This document shows, in pieces, positions 21,591 through 30,788 of a stretch of 64,000 nucleotides of DNA. The notes beneath the pieces were generated by a model. That model saw only the letters and a program-made list of their open reading frames with translations, had not been told where the DNA came from and ran no database searches. This DNA comes from Chloroflexota bacterium. GTDB taxonomy: Bacteria; Chloroflexota; Limnocylindria; Limnocylindrales; CSP1-4. Numbering within the stretch: position 1 is the stretch's first letter; each line of letters opens with the position of its first letter. The position numbers and the translations under genes are program-made. The DNA is taken from positions 1 to 64,000 of the forward strand of contig SCUO01000093.1 of assembly GCA_004297395.1 (NCBI GenBank), in the 5' to 3' direction.

Positions 21591-22337
21591 ATGACGTCGT
21601 CTAGAAGGACCGCAGCCATCGTTGGTCTGCTGTTCCTGATTGCCACCGTTACCTTCATCGCGGCCGATACGCTCATCAAGGGGGTTCTGGATCGCCCGAA
21701 CTACCTGATCGGTGCTTCCGGCGACGCCAGCGCGCTGGCCGCCGGCGCGCTCCTTGCATTCGTCGACGGCCTCGCGGTCGTGGGTATCGCAGTCCTCATG
21801 TTTCCGTTCCTGAGACAGACTAGTGAGCCGCTCGCCCTTGGATACGTCGGCCTGCGAGTCGCCGAACTCGGAGTGGTGCTCCTCTACATGGTGGTTCCGC
21901 TCATCGTGCTCGCGCTCGGTAACGGAGCGCGCGACGGCACGGTCGATGCGACCGCTTCGCAATCGCTCGGCTCGCTGTTCAAGGCACTCCACGACGTGAG
22001 CCTCGTGCTGCTCTATCTCTTCACCGGCGCGTCCGGAGTCATCTTCGCCGTCCTGCTGTATCGATCGAAGCTGGCCCCGCGCCCGCTTGCAGTCCTTGGG
22101 CTCATCGGCTATCCGGTGCTGCTCGCGGGAGCCGCCCTGGCCATGTTCGGGGCGACCGACGTGCAACAGGGCACAGGGATGCTCGCCATGCTCCCTGGCG
22201 GCCTCTTCGAACTTATCCTCCCGATCTGGCTCCTCGCCAAGGGGTTCAGCCACCCGGTCGCGCCGGGGGTGAAGTCCTCTGACCCGACCGATCGCGCGCC
22301 CGTCGCGGCCCTCGGCCAGGCCACCGTCACCTCGTAG
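21591..22337 (+). CDS. DUF4386-like integral membrane protein
   Basis: MTSSRRTAAIVGLLFLIATVTFIAADTLI...GLRVAELGVVLLYMVVPLIVLAL...HDVSLVLLYLFTGASGVIFAVLLYRSKLAPRPLAVLGLIGYPVLLAGAALAMFG. Confidence 0.82.
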   Translation: MTSSRRTAAIVGLLFLIATVTFIAADTLIKGVLDRPNYLIGASGDASALAAGALLAFVDGLAVVGIAVLMFPFLRQTSEPLALGYVGLRVAELGVVLLYMVVPLIVLALGNGARDGTVDATASQSLGSLFKALHDVSLVLLYLFTGASGVIFAVLLYRSKLAPRPLAVLGLIGYPVLLAGAALAMFGATDVQQGTGMLAMLPGGLFELILPIWLLAKGFSHPVAPGVKSSDPTDRAPVAALGQATVTS

Positions 22338-22341
22338 TGCG

Positions 22342-22372
22342 CCGGGGCGGCGACCCTTGGCCGCCGCCCCGG
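22342..22372 (+). terminator. Hairpin after DUF4386 gene
   Basis: CCGGGGCGGCG - ACCCTTGGC - CGCCGCCCCGG, perfect 11-bp stem 5 nt after the stop codon. Confidence 0.6.
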
Positions 22373-22478
22373 TCCCCGATCCCGTCCAGCGCTGAGACCG
22401 GACGATCGTTGCCATGGGCAGCGACTCCTACGCGAGGAAGATCGTCGTGACCGACAAGTCCGGTCCGCCTGGAGCCCG

Positions 22479-22880
22479 ATGGAGATCGCCCTGGCCGACG
22501 ACATCGCCGAGCTCGACGTCAGCACCACCCGCATCGGGTACGGAGCGATGTCCCAGGAACTCGAACCACACGCCGACTCAAGCCAACCGATTGCCTATCA
22601 GATCCGGATCACGGGCCAGCTCGAAGCTCGATGGGCGGACTGGTTCGAGGGCTTGACGATCACGCTCGACGGCGGCGACACGCTCATCACGGGCCCGGTG
22701 GTGGACCAGGCTGCGTTGCATGGGTTGCTCAAGAGAGTGCGTGATCTAGGAATGCCCCTGGTCTCGGTCAGTCCTGTTGCATCTGGCCTTGCTGATCGAC
22801 TCGGACATCGACCAGCGTGCGAGCCACTTGAGCCGCCGACCGGCCAAGCCGTGCTGCCGGCCGGCGATTCACCGCCATGA
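22479..22880 (+). CDS. Small hypothetical protein
   Basis: Core IAYQIRITGQLEARWADWFEGLTITLDGGDTLITGPVVDQAALHGLLKRVRDLGMPLVSVSPV looks protein-like and non-repetitive. An internal Met start is possible. Confidence 0.65.
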   Translation: MEIALADDIAELDVSTTRIGYGAMSQELEPHADSSQPIAYQIRITGQLEARWADWFEGLTITLDGGDTLITGPVVDQAALHGLLKRVRDLGMPLVSVSPVASGLADRLGHRPACEPLEPPTGQAVLPAGDSPP

Positions 22881-23054
22881 GCCGCCCGGGATCGACTGGT
22901 CACCCACGAGGGCTCGATCGAGTGCGCATCCGGGGCGCCGGTGTCTCCTCGCCCCGACCTGACTCCCCAATTCTGGTAATCGAGCTCGATCGGCTCCGGG
23001 CGAGGCGGCCGGCGCAACCCGATGACACGGCGCCCACCGTAGCCCGGCTGTCCC

Positions 23055-24056
23055 TCAGGGGTGTCCGTCGAGGAACATGCGGAGGCGCGTCCAGGTGGAG
23101 GTCGCGTCGATGCCCGGGACATGGCCGTTGACGGCCCGGCAGACCCAGCCGAGGCGGAGGGCGAGCGCGCAGGCAGCCCGAAGCTCCTCGCCGGTGCGGT
23201 CGCCGGCGAACGGCGCCAGGTAGGCGTCACGGAATGGGGCGACGTCGACCGAGCCCTGCACGTCATCGACCCCCCATCCGATGACGCCCTCGAGGGTGAC
23301 GGACATCGAGAAGAACGGGTGCGAGACGCAGGCGTCGCCCCAGTCGAGGATGAGGTAGCGGCCGTCGCGGACGTAGATCGCGCCGTCGTTGAGGTCGTCG
23401 TGCTGGATTGTCTCGGCGAGACCGTAGCCGGCCAGCTCAGTGCACATCGCCGCCACCCGCGGGACCGCGTGGCGCAGCCGGCGCATCTCATCTGACGTGA
23501 GTGCGGCGGGCACACGGGGGAGATCGCCCCCGCCGGCGGCCTCGAGCCGGTCGAGTTCGCCGAGGGCGTCGGAGGCAACGAGCTCGTCGAGCAGCGCCTC
23601 GTACCGCGCCGGCAGCACGGGGAGCCGCATGTCGGGCGCGCCGAGTCGCAGGAGATCCGCCGCGGCCCCGGCCAGCTCGACCTGGAGCCCCGCGTACAGC
23701 GGCAGGACGTCGAGCCAGCGGGAGACGTCGCGCTCCGCCTCGACGAGCTCGCGGAGGGGCGTGCCCGCGTCGGCCATGAGCATCCAGCCGTGCTCGAGGT
23801 CCACGGCGAGCGGTGCGGGGATGACCTCGGGCAGGCGCCCGGCGAGGAACGCGACGATCGCGGCCTCGTGGCCGAGTGCCGGCGCGCTGGCCTTGAAGAA
23901 CTGGTCGCCGCGGTCCGTCGGCACCCGCAGGACCGTGGACCACGGCCGATCGTGGATCTGCTCGACCGGGCCGGTGAGGCGCATGTCGAGGTCCCCCAGG
24001 CGTTCGCGGATCCACGCGTGGGCGTCGGCGAGGAAGGGTGGCTCAGTCCAGTCCAT
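23055..24056 (-). CDS. Phosphotransferase (aminoglycoside phosphotransferase/choline kinase-like family)
   Basis: GYGLAETIQHDDLNDGAIYVRDGRYLILDWGDACVSHPFFSM: APH-type HDD..N and DWGD motifs. ATG at 24056. Confidence 0.82.
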   Translation of the reverse strand: MDWTEPPFLADAHAWIRERLGDLDMRLTGPVEQIHDRPWSTVLRVPTDRGDQFFKASAPALGHEAAIVAFLAGRLPEVIPAPLAVDLEHGWMLMADAGTPLRELVEAERDVSRWLDVLPLYAGLQVELAGAAADLLRLGAPDMRLPVLPARYEALLDELVASDALGELDRLEAAGGGDLPRVPAALTSDEMRRLRHAVPRVAAMCTELAGYGLAETIQHDDLNDGAIYVRDGRYLILDWGDACVSHPFFSMSVTLEGVIGWGVDDVQGSVDVAPFRDAYLAPFAGDRTGEELRAACALALRLGWVCRAVNGHVPGIDATSTWTRLRMFLDGHP

Positions 24057-24261
24057 CGGGTCGCCCATCAGCGGGAGAGGATAGCCGCGCAAGTTGCCCA
24101 AGCCGAGCGCTCAGTAACTCATGCGCGCCTCAGCACTGGCGTGATGCTTGGACACCCGCGGCGTGCCCGCGCGATGTCCGAGGTCCGGTGGACGTGCATC
24201 GCGACGTTTGTGACCGGCTGCGGTTCGATGCGGATCGACAGTTGGACGGTGTCGGCGCCAG

Positions 24262-24294
24262 TCCTCTCGTCCCGACCACTCTCGCCCCGACCAT
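24262..24294 (+). repeat. Tandem tRNA-Pro(CGG) 3'-end-like sequences (att-like)
   Basis: TCCTCTCGTCCCGACCA (24262-24278, 16/17 vs tRNA 3' end) followed by CTCTCGCCCCGACCAT (24279-24294, 16/16 vs 18508-18523). Confidence 0.65.
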
Positions 24295-24378
24295 ACCGAC
24301 CTTCCGTGACGGCGGCGACGCCGGCCCCGAAGGCCGCGTCTGTGCCGCCCGCGCCACCGGTGGCGGGATCGAGCGCGA

Positions 24379-25488
24379 CTACGGCCTCGACCGACGCGCG
24401 GCCTTGACCCTGAGCACGGCCTTATCGGCGCGTTCGGTCAGCCCGTCTGCGGTGTCGCCCGGCTCGAGCTCGGCGAAACCGACGCTGATCCGGACCCCGG
24501 CGTCGGCCTCGACCGCGCTCCCGATCAGGTCGAACCGGCGCCCCGCTTCGGCGAGGTCGGCGCCGCCCAGGCCGCACACGAACTCGTCACCGCCGTAGCG
24601 GACGATCGGGTCGAACGAGCGCAGCCGCGCCCGGATCGCGCGCACCACGGATTGCAGCACGCGATCGCCCGCCGCGTGGCCGTCGCGATCGTTGACCACC
24701 TTGAGCTCGTCGACGTCGACGAAGGCCACCACGAATGGCCCGCCCGACCGCCTTACGCGCTCGAGCTCGTGGGTGAGCGCCAGGCGGCCCATCTCGCGCC
24801 GATAGGCGCCGGTGAGGTCGTCGAGGTGCGCTGCCTGCAGCTCCTTCTCAAGCCGGGCTCGCTCCCGGGCCGCCTTGGCCCGGTCGGAGGCGGCCCGGGC
24901 GCGGTCTTCCGCCGCCCGGGCTCGATCCACCGCGGCCTGTGCACGCAGCTCCCCGAGCTCGCGGAGGAGCTGCGTCTCGCGTGCACTCGACGGCGCGGCC
25001 AGGTCGGCCGCGAGCGCGTCCCGATCCCGGCTTCCCTCGTCCCGGATGGCGGCCATTCGGTCGCGCTGGGTCGCCGCCTCGTCCCGGTCGCGCGCCGTCG
25101 CCTGGCGGCGGATCCGGGTGCCGAGGCGCTCGAATGCGGCAGCCTCTCGGCTCTCCCGAGAGCCCCCGTAGGCCTTTTCGTCATCGGGGGACAGGTCGTG
25201 ATGGGCCGCGCGGTCCTTGTCGGCCGTCGCCTGGTCCAGGTCCGATGCCCGCTGATCGCGGTCTGCGCCGGTCTGATCGCGATCCGATGCTGTCTGGTCA
25301 GTGTCCGACGATACTTGATCGGCGTCGGATGCCGACTGATCGGCATCGGCCACGATCTGCCCGGCGCTCGACGCGCGGCGAGCGTCCGAGATGGCGTTCC
25401 GGGCGGCGTCGACCGTGCCCTCGGGCAGCACCGATTCGAGTGTCGGTTGACCTCCGTTCGTCCTCGCCATGTCCACCACCTCGCGCAC
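24379..25488 (-). CDS. Diguanylate cyclase (GGDEF) with N-terminal D-rich heptad repeats
   Basis: DDLTGAYRREMGRLALTHELERVRRSGGPFVVAFVDVDELKVVNDRDGHAAGDRVLQSVVRAIRARLRSFDPIVRYGGDEFVCGLGG. N-terminal DADQSASDADQVSSDTDQTASDRDQTGA.... Start may be Met at 25470. Confidence 0.92.
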   Translation of the reverse strand: MREVVDMARTNGGQPTLESVLPEGTVDAARNAISDARRASSAGQIVADADQSASDADQVSSDTDQTASDRDQTGADRDQRASDLDQATADKDRAAHHDLSPDDEKAYGGSRESREAAAFERLGTRIRRQATARDRDEAATQRDRMAAIRDEGSRDRDALAADLAAPSSARETQLLRELGELRAQAAVDRARAAEDRARAASDRAKAARERARLEKELQAAHLDDLTGAYRREMGRLALTHELERVRRSGGPFVVAFVDVDELKVVNDRDGHAAGDRVLQSVVRAIRARLRSFDPIVRYGGDEFVCGLGGADLAEAGRRFDLIGSAVEADAGVRISVGFAELEPGDTADGLTERADKAVLRVKAARRSRP

Positions 25489-25765
25489 AACCGGCGACCT
25501 TCACGCCGGTCGCCCGAAGGACAGCGCTGCGGCCTTCGTTCCTGAGTCTGCCCCTGCGTTTTCGTGGCTTCATGACGAACCGTCATGGTTCCTCGGGTCG
25601 AGCCATCTCACCCTGCCAATGTCCACGCTCGGCGCGAGGGCCACTGCGGGTTCGCGGCCGAAGATCGTGCTGGGCTGGGGTTCCATGGATCCTTCCGGCA
25701 ACTTCACGCGCCACGCCATCACCGCGACCAATCCGGTGTCCACACGCACCATCCGGCCGGGGTGT

Positions 25766-25781
25766 CCCCGACCATACCGAC
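25766..25781 (+). repeat. Direct repeat of 24285-24300 (tRNA 3'-end-like core)
   Basis: CCCCGACCATACCGAC at 25766-25781 is identical to 24285-24300. Its first 10 nt match the tRNA-Pro(CGG) 3' end plus one flanking base. Confidence 0.6.
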
Positions 25782-25904
25782 GTTGCACGCACGCTGATTC
25801 GGGCGCGTCCGTCGTCGCCGCCGGTCGCGGAGGGCCCATCCCGCCCGGCTCGCCACCGGTCTGGGGTGGGGCCTCGACGCGCCACCGCTCCGACCCTGGG
25901 CCGC

Positions 25905-25980
25905 GCGGCTCGCCCGCCGCAAACGGCGCCTCCCTCGACTGCAACTGACCCAGGCCGGCGTCGATCTCATCGGCACGGCC
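25905..25980 (+). pseudogene. Degraded fragment similar to the FN3-domain gene at 29193-29633
   Basis: CTGACCCAGGCCGGcGTCGAtCTCATCGGCACGG (25945-25978) vs CTGACCCAGGCCGGtGTCGAcCTCATCGGCACGG (29487-29520), 32/34. Weaker similarity extends upstream with a frame change. Confidence 0.55.
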
Positions 25981-26109
25981 CTCAGGACGGAGTCGAACAG
26001 CTCGGCGCCGACCGCCATGCCATAGGTCTCGACCTCGAACGGCGGCCGACGTCAGACTCGCGACCAACTCGCCGATCGAGCCGTTCCTTCGCTACACTCC
26101 CGCACCAAC

Positions 26110-27223
26110 GTGGGAGAGGGAACCGGTCGCGCTCCTGTCGCCGCCTCGACCGAATTGACGCCGCGGATCCCGGGCGGGCTGCCGCGGTCCGGTGCCGACC
26201 CCGTGCGCCTGCGCACGATTGTCGAAAGCCTGCCCGCGCCGAGGAGCCGTCTCCATAGCCCCGCGGCAATGGCTGCCACCGACGCCCTCCTCGTCGAGGC
26301 ATTCCTGAGATATGGCTGGGCAGCCGAGGTCCACCAGTTCGCGTTCGACCGCGTCTCCGGTTACGAGGACATCGGGACACTCCGACGGGGCCGGTGGGGT
26401 CCCACCGTCTACGACCATGTCGCGGGCGCGAACGTTGTCGCGGCACGTGGGCGGGACCCGTCGGCGGGGACGCTCGCCGTCGTGGCCCATCACGACACGC
26501 CGCGTGACCTGCCTGGCGCGGATGACAACGGGGCCGCGGTCGCCGTCCTCGTCGAACTTGCGCGCCTGCTCGCCGCCGACGCCCTCGGCCGGCGGGTCGT
26601 TCTGGCTGCCGTTGATATGGAGGAGGTCGGGATGTTCGGGTCGCGGGCGCTCGTCGGAGAGCTCGCCGCCGCCGGTCCTGTCCTCGGGGCCCTGACGATG
26701 GACACCGTCGCCTACGTCGATCGCCGACCAGGGACCCAGATCCTCCCGCCGGGGCTGGGCATCCTCTATCCGCGCGTCGTCCGTCGACTCCGCCGGGCCG
26801 GCATGCGCGGCGACTGGACGGGTGTGATCTTCCGGGGCAGCAGCCGCTTTCTCGCCGACGCGTTTGGGCACGAGCTGGACCCTCGAAGGTCCCGGGACGA
26901 GCGTCCTCCTCCGCGACCCCGGCGACCTGCCCGTGATCGGCGCTCCCCTCCGGGCGACGGTCCCGATGGTCCGCCAATTCGCGCGCAGCGACCATCTCTC
27001 GTTCTGGAACGCAGGCATCCCGGCCGTCGTCCTCACCGACACGACCTTCTTCCGGAACCCGCACTACCACGAGGCATCAGACCTCCCCGACACGCTTGAC
27101 TACGACCGTCTGGCAGCGATCGCCGACGCCCTGGCGGGGGTGGTCCGACGGCTGGCGGGGGGCCGACCGAGTTCCGCGGCCGCCGCCGACCCGAACCGCG
27201 CCTCGATGGGGGCCACGCTGTAG
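26110..27223 (+). pseudogene. M28-like zinc peptidase, frameshifted (two overlapping ORFs)
   Basis: Frame 26110: LAVVAHHDTPRDLPGADDNGAAVAVLVELARLL...DMEEVGMFGSRALV. Homology-like sequence continues in frame 26864: LEGPGTSVLLRDPGDLPVIGAPLRATVPMVRQFARSDHLSFWNAGIPAVVLTDTTFFRNPHYHEASDLPDTLDYDRLAAIADAL. Frameshift near 26865-26890. Confidence 0.75.
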
Positions 27224-27412
27224 CACGCAGCGATTTCCGCAATGCAGACGGGGGCTCATTTCCGGGCGATTCGCCGGAGTCCGCACACGCCAGCCGCGAG
27301 CGTGCCCTGTCGGTGCCCGGCGTCGCGTTCGCCGGGCTGCTGGTCTTCCTTTCCGGCGATCGGGTCCAGGCCTTCGGTCAGGGCTTCCTGTTCGGCAAGC
27401 CGGGCCCCGGCC

Positions 27413-27560
27413 CTAGTCGACGATCACGGTCCGGTTTCGGCCATCGCCCTTGGCCTCGTACAGCGCGGCGTCCGCCCGCGCCAGCAGGTCGGCCGGCATG
27501 TCCGTCGGGGTGGCCGACGTGCCACCGATGCTGATCTGGACCGGGAACGCTCGCCTCGTC
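27413..27560 (-). pseudogene. Remnant of a diguanylate cyclase C-terminus
   Basis: Minus frame TRRAFPVQISIGGTSATPTDMPADLLARADAALYEAKGDGRNRTVIVD* matches a GGDEF domain C-terminal end. The GGDEF core is absent upstream. Confidence 0.7.
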
Positions 27561-27857
27561 GGGCACGGCGTCCAAGGATGGAGGCCGTCTCGACTTCGTG
27601 GCCATGATGCGATGGGGAGCGAGCCGGATCGAGGAGCCGGACGGCCCGTTCAACCGGTCTGAATCGCCCCCCGACCGGCCGCCGCGCTGAGCCAAGTCCA
27701 TTCGAATCCAGCGCAGGCGCCCGAACCTACCCCAGGCAACTGACCTTCGTTCGCGCTGACAACGTCAACCCCGGTGGTCGCGTCCCGCCTCGGCGCCGTC
27801 GCGTGAGCGGTCGGGGTGCGCCCGGAGCCGGTCACCCCCGGGGCACCGGGCGGGCGG

Positions 27858-28925
27858 TCAGGGCGTCGTGGGGACGAGGATCGTGCCCGAGGCGATCATG
27901 GCGGCGAAGGCGTCGAGCTGCGCCCTGATCGGGTCGACGAAGCCGCCGGAGGTTGCGAAGCCCACGCCGCCCCGATCGAGGCCGAAGACGTTGTTGCCGT
28001 CCTTCGGGACGCCGTTCGCCACCTCCATCGTGATCGTGTACGTGGCGACATCGGCTCGTTTGAGCATCGACGTCAAGATGGCGCCGCGCACGGACGGGTC
28101 CGACGTCCGGTGCTGGTCGATGTCGACACCGATGGCCCAGAGCCCCCGTTCGGCGGCAGCCTGGATCACCCCGCTGCCTGACTCCCCGGCCGCCCCGAAG
28201 ATGACGTCGGCGCCCGCGTTGTACATGCCCAGCGCGGCCCCCCTGGCCGTGGCGGAGTCGCTGGAGCCGGCGTCGTCGGGCGGCCGGGAGAGGTAGGCGA
28301 CCTGGACCTCGACAAGCGGGTTGGCGGCCTTGGCACCCGCCGCGAATCCCGCCTCGAACTTCTGGAACAGCGGGACCTGGACCGCGCCGATGAAGCCGAT
28401 CTTGCCCGTCTTCGACGTGAGCGCGGCGGCCGCGCCGACGAGGAAGGAGCCCTGCTCCACGTTGAACTGGAGGCCGATCACGTTCGGCGCGTCCACGGTG
28501 GCGTCGTCGACGAGGACGAACCACATGCCGGGGTGCCTCGGGGCGACCCGGGCCATCGGGCCGGCGTAGGTGGAGCCGACGGCGATGATCGGGTAGTAGT
28601 TGGCGTCGGCTAGTTCCGTGAGGCGCTGCTCCCGGTCGGCATCGGTGTCGTTCGGCGCGGCGGTCATCTCCTTCAGCTCGGCGTCGAACTCGTCGGCTGC
28701 CCGCTTCGCGCCTTCCCACGCCAGATCGTTGAGGCCCGCGCTTCCGCGCCCGTCAAGGTCGTAGACGATGCCGATGCGCGGGACCGGGCCCGACAAGCTG
28801 CCGGCCCGCGGAGACATCGAGGGCTGGCCGGTTGACGGCGTGCCCATCACCGCGTCGATGGCGACGACCGCGAGCAGGCCACAGGTGGTGAGCACGAACG
28901 GGAGCCGCCGCTGCCAGTCGGTCAC
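27858..28925 (-). CDS. BMP family (PnrA/Med-like) substrate-binding protein
   Basis: RIGIVYDLDGRGSAGLNDLAWEGAKRAADEF...YYPIIAVGSTYAGPMARVAPRHPGMWFVLVDD...GFIGAVQVPLFQKFEAGFAAGAKAANP...GADVIFGAAGESGSGVIQAAAERGLWAIGVDIDQ. Confidence 0.88.
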   Translation of the reverse strand: MTDWQRRLPFVLTTCGLLAVVAIDAVMGTPSTGQPSMSPRAGSLSGPVPRIGIVYDLDGRGSAGLNDLAWEGAKRAADEFDAELKEMTAAPNDTDADREQRLTELADANYYPIIAVGSTYAGPMARVAPRHPGMWFVLVDDATVDAPNVIGLQFNVEQGSFLVGAAAALTSKTGKIGFIGAVQVPLFQKFEAGFAAGAKAANPLVEVQVAYLSRPPDDAGSSDSATARGAALGMYNAGADVIFGAAGESGSGVIQAAAERGLWAIGVDIDQHRTSDPSVRGAILTSMLKRADVATYTITMEVANGVPKDGNNVFGLDRGGVGFATSGGFVDPIRAQLDAFAAMIASGTILVPTTP

Positions 28926-29192
28926 GAGTCCGGTTGCCTCCCTCGTTCGCTGGCTGGAGACGTCGGCGGTTCGCGCCAAACGCTGCGGCGTCGCTGCCAA
29001 CTGCGCGAGTCTACCGGGGCAGCTTCGGAAGCCGAGCGGGCGGCACCGAGCTGGGGACGAGGTCGAGCCCCGGCTCGAGCTGACGCGTAGTTGCTCGTCC
29101 CCCGGACGTGAGCGGGGCGCCCGGCACTGGCCGCCGCTGCGTTCTGTGGCCTCCGGGCGTCAGTCCCACATCCAGGCGACAAGGAGGCTGAC

Positions 29193-29633
29193 ATGGCTCG
29201 TTCAGTGGCTCGTTCACTTGGCCGCGCGGTCATCGCGACACTGGTGCTCGCGGCGCTCGTGAGCCCGGTTTCGACCCTTGCGGGGCGAGGGGCAGCTGCC
29301 GCCGGCCCGCTGGCCGCTTCCGACACGACGACAGTCGTCGATACCACCGCGCCGACGGCACCGACGGACTTTCGCGTGGTCAGCCGCACGAGGTCGGGTG
29401 CGATCACGCTTGGCTGGACCGCCTCGTACGACGCCGTGGGCGTGGCGGGCTACCGCCTCTACCGCAATGGCGCCTGGTTGGGCACCCTGACCCAGGCCGG
29501 TGTCGACCTCATCGGCACGGTCATGTACGACCGACTCGGCGGTCGTTTCAAGACCGCCGTCACATACGACCTGTACGCTTTCGATGCCGCCGGGAATGTC
29601 AGCGCGCCGGCCACCCTCGTGGTCACACCCTAG
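29193..29633 (+). CDS. Secreted fibronectin type III domain protein
   Basis: N-terminal signal peptide. APTAPTDFRVVSRTRSGAITLGWTASYDAVGVAGYRLYRNGAWLGT...VTYDLYAFDAAGNVSAPATL (FN3). Confidence 0.85.
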   Translation: MARSVARSLGRAVIATLVLAALVSPVSTLAGRGAAAAGPLAASDTTTVVDTTAPTAPTDFRVVSRTRSGAITLGWTASYDAVGVAGYRLYRNGAWLGTLTQAGVDLIGTVMYDRLGGRFKTAVTYDLYAFDAAGNVSAPATLVVTP

Positions 29634-29657
29634 GCAACCGCACCGGGGCGGCCACGC

Positions 29658-30746
29658 TCACGCGACGGCGGGCGCCGCCTTCGTGGCGATCCGGGCCAGC
29701 ATCGCGTTCCAGGAGGCCACGAAGGCCGCGGCTCCCTTCGCCTGGAGGGTGGCCGCCACGGCGTCAACGTCGACGCCCGCCGCCTGGATCGCGGCGAGCA
29801 GCTCCTTGTCGTCGTCCAACCCCGCGGCGAGCGGGCCGTCGAGACGCCCGTGGTCCGCGTAGGCTAGCAGCGTCTCCTCCGGCATCGTGTTGACGGTGTG
29901 CGGGGCCGCGAGGCCGGCCACGTAGAGGTCCTCCGGAAGCGACGGGTCCTTGGTCCCGGTGCTCGCGAACAGGAGGCGCTGCGGTCGGGCGCCTGAGTTC
30001 AGGAGCCGCTGCCAGCGGTCTGTCGCGAAGAAGCGCCGGTACTCCGTGTACGAGCGGCGGCCGATGAGCAGGCCGAGCCGGTTGCGGAGCTCCGCCGGGA
30101 GGTCGGAGTTTGCGGCCGCGTCCCAGCGGCTGACGAAGACCGAGGCGACCGACGCGACGGCGGCTGGCCGCCCGGCTGCGACGCGGCGCTCGATGCCGCG
30201 GGTGTAGGCCTCCATGCAGGCGAGGTAGTGGGCCGGCGAGAACAGCAGCGTGACGTTCACCGGGACGCCCGCGAAGATCGCCTCCTCGACGGCGGGCAGG
30301 CCCTCGGCCGTGCCGGGAATCTTGATGAACAGGTTCGGGCGCCCGCCCAGGTCGTGGAGACGGAGGGCCTCGCGCACCGTGGTCGCCGGGTCGTAGGCGA
30401 GGAGCGGGCTGACCTCGAGCGACACGAAGCCGTCGACGCCGCCCGTCAGCTCGTGGACGGGGCCGAAGTGCTCCGCTGCGCGCCGCAGGTCCGCGAGCGC
30501 CAGCTCGAAGAAGGTGTCCTCGGGGGACAGGCCGCGGGCGGCGCATCGGGTGATGTCGTCGTCGTACGAGGAGCTGCCCGCGATGGCCTTGTCGTAGATG
30601 CTCGGGTTGGACGTCAGCCCGGTCACGCCGAGCTCGCGGATGTATCGCGCGAGGGTCCCGCGGGTCAGGAGGTCGCGGGTGATGTTGTCCAGCCAGAGGC
30701 TCTGGCCAAGCTCGTGGAGTCGCTGCGGGGCGTTCAGCTCGGTCAC
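29658..30746 (-). CDS. tal: Transaldolase
   Basis: LHELGQSLWLDNITRDLLTRGTLARYIRELGVTGLTSNPSIYDKAI...LGGRPNLFIKIPGTAEGLPAVEEAIFAGVPVNVTLLFSPAHY...FVSRWDAA. GTG at 30746 plausible. Confidence 0.93.
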   Translation of the reverse strand: MTELNAPQRLHELGQSLWLDNITRDLLTRGTLARYIRELGVTGLTSNPSIYDKAIAGSSSYDDDITRCAARGLSPEDTFFELALADLRRAAEHFGPVHELTGGVDGFVSLEVSPLLAYDPATTVREALRLHDLGGRPNLFIKIPGTAEGLPAVEEAIFAGVPVNVTLLFSPAHYLACMEAYTRGIERRVAAGRPAAVASVASVFVSRWDAAANSDLPAELRNRLGLLIGRRSYTEYRRFFATDRWQRLLNSGARPQRLLFASTGTKDPSLPEDLYVAGLAAPHTVNTMPEETLLAYADHGRLDGPLAAGLDDDKELLAAIQAAGVDVDAVAATLQAKGAAAFVASWNAMLARIATKAAPAVA

Positions 30747-30788
30747 GGCGGCGTCACTCCTGGCGCGCTGGTTGATCACGGTGGTCGA

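Noticed and set aside
27650-27685. Possible further tRNA 3'-end-like sequence (TTCAACCGGTCTGAATCGCCCCCCGACC)
   Set aside because: Similarity to the tRNA-Pro(CGG) end needs several gaps; too weak to count as another att-like copy.
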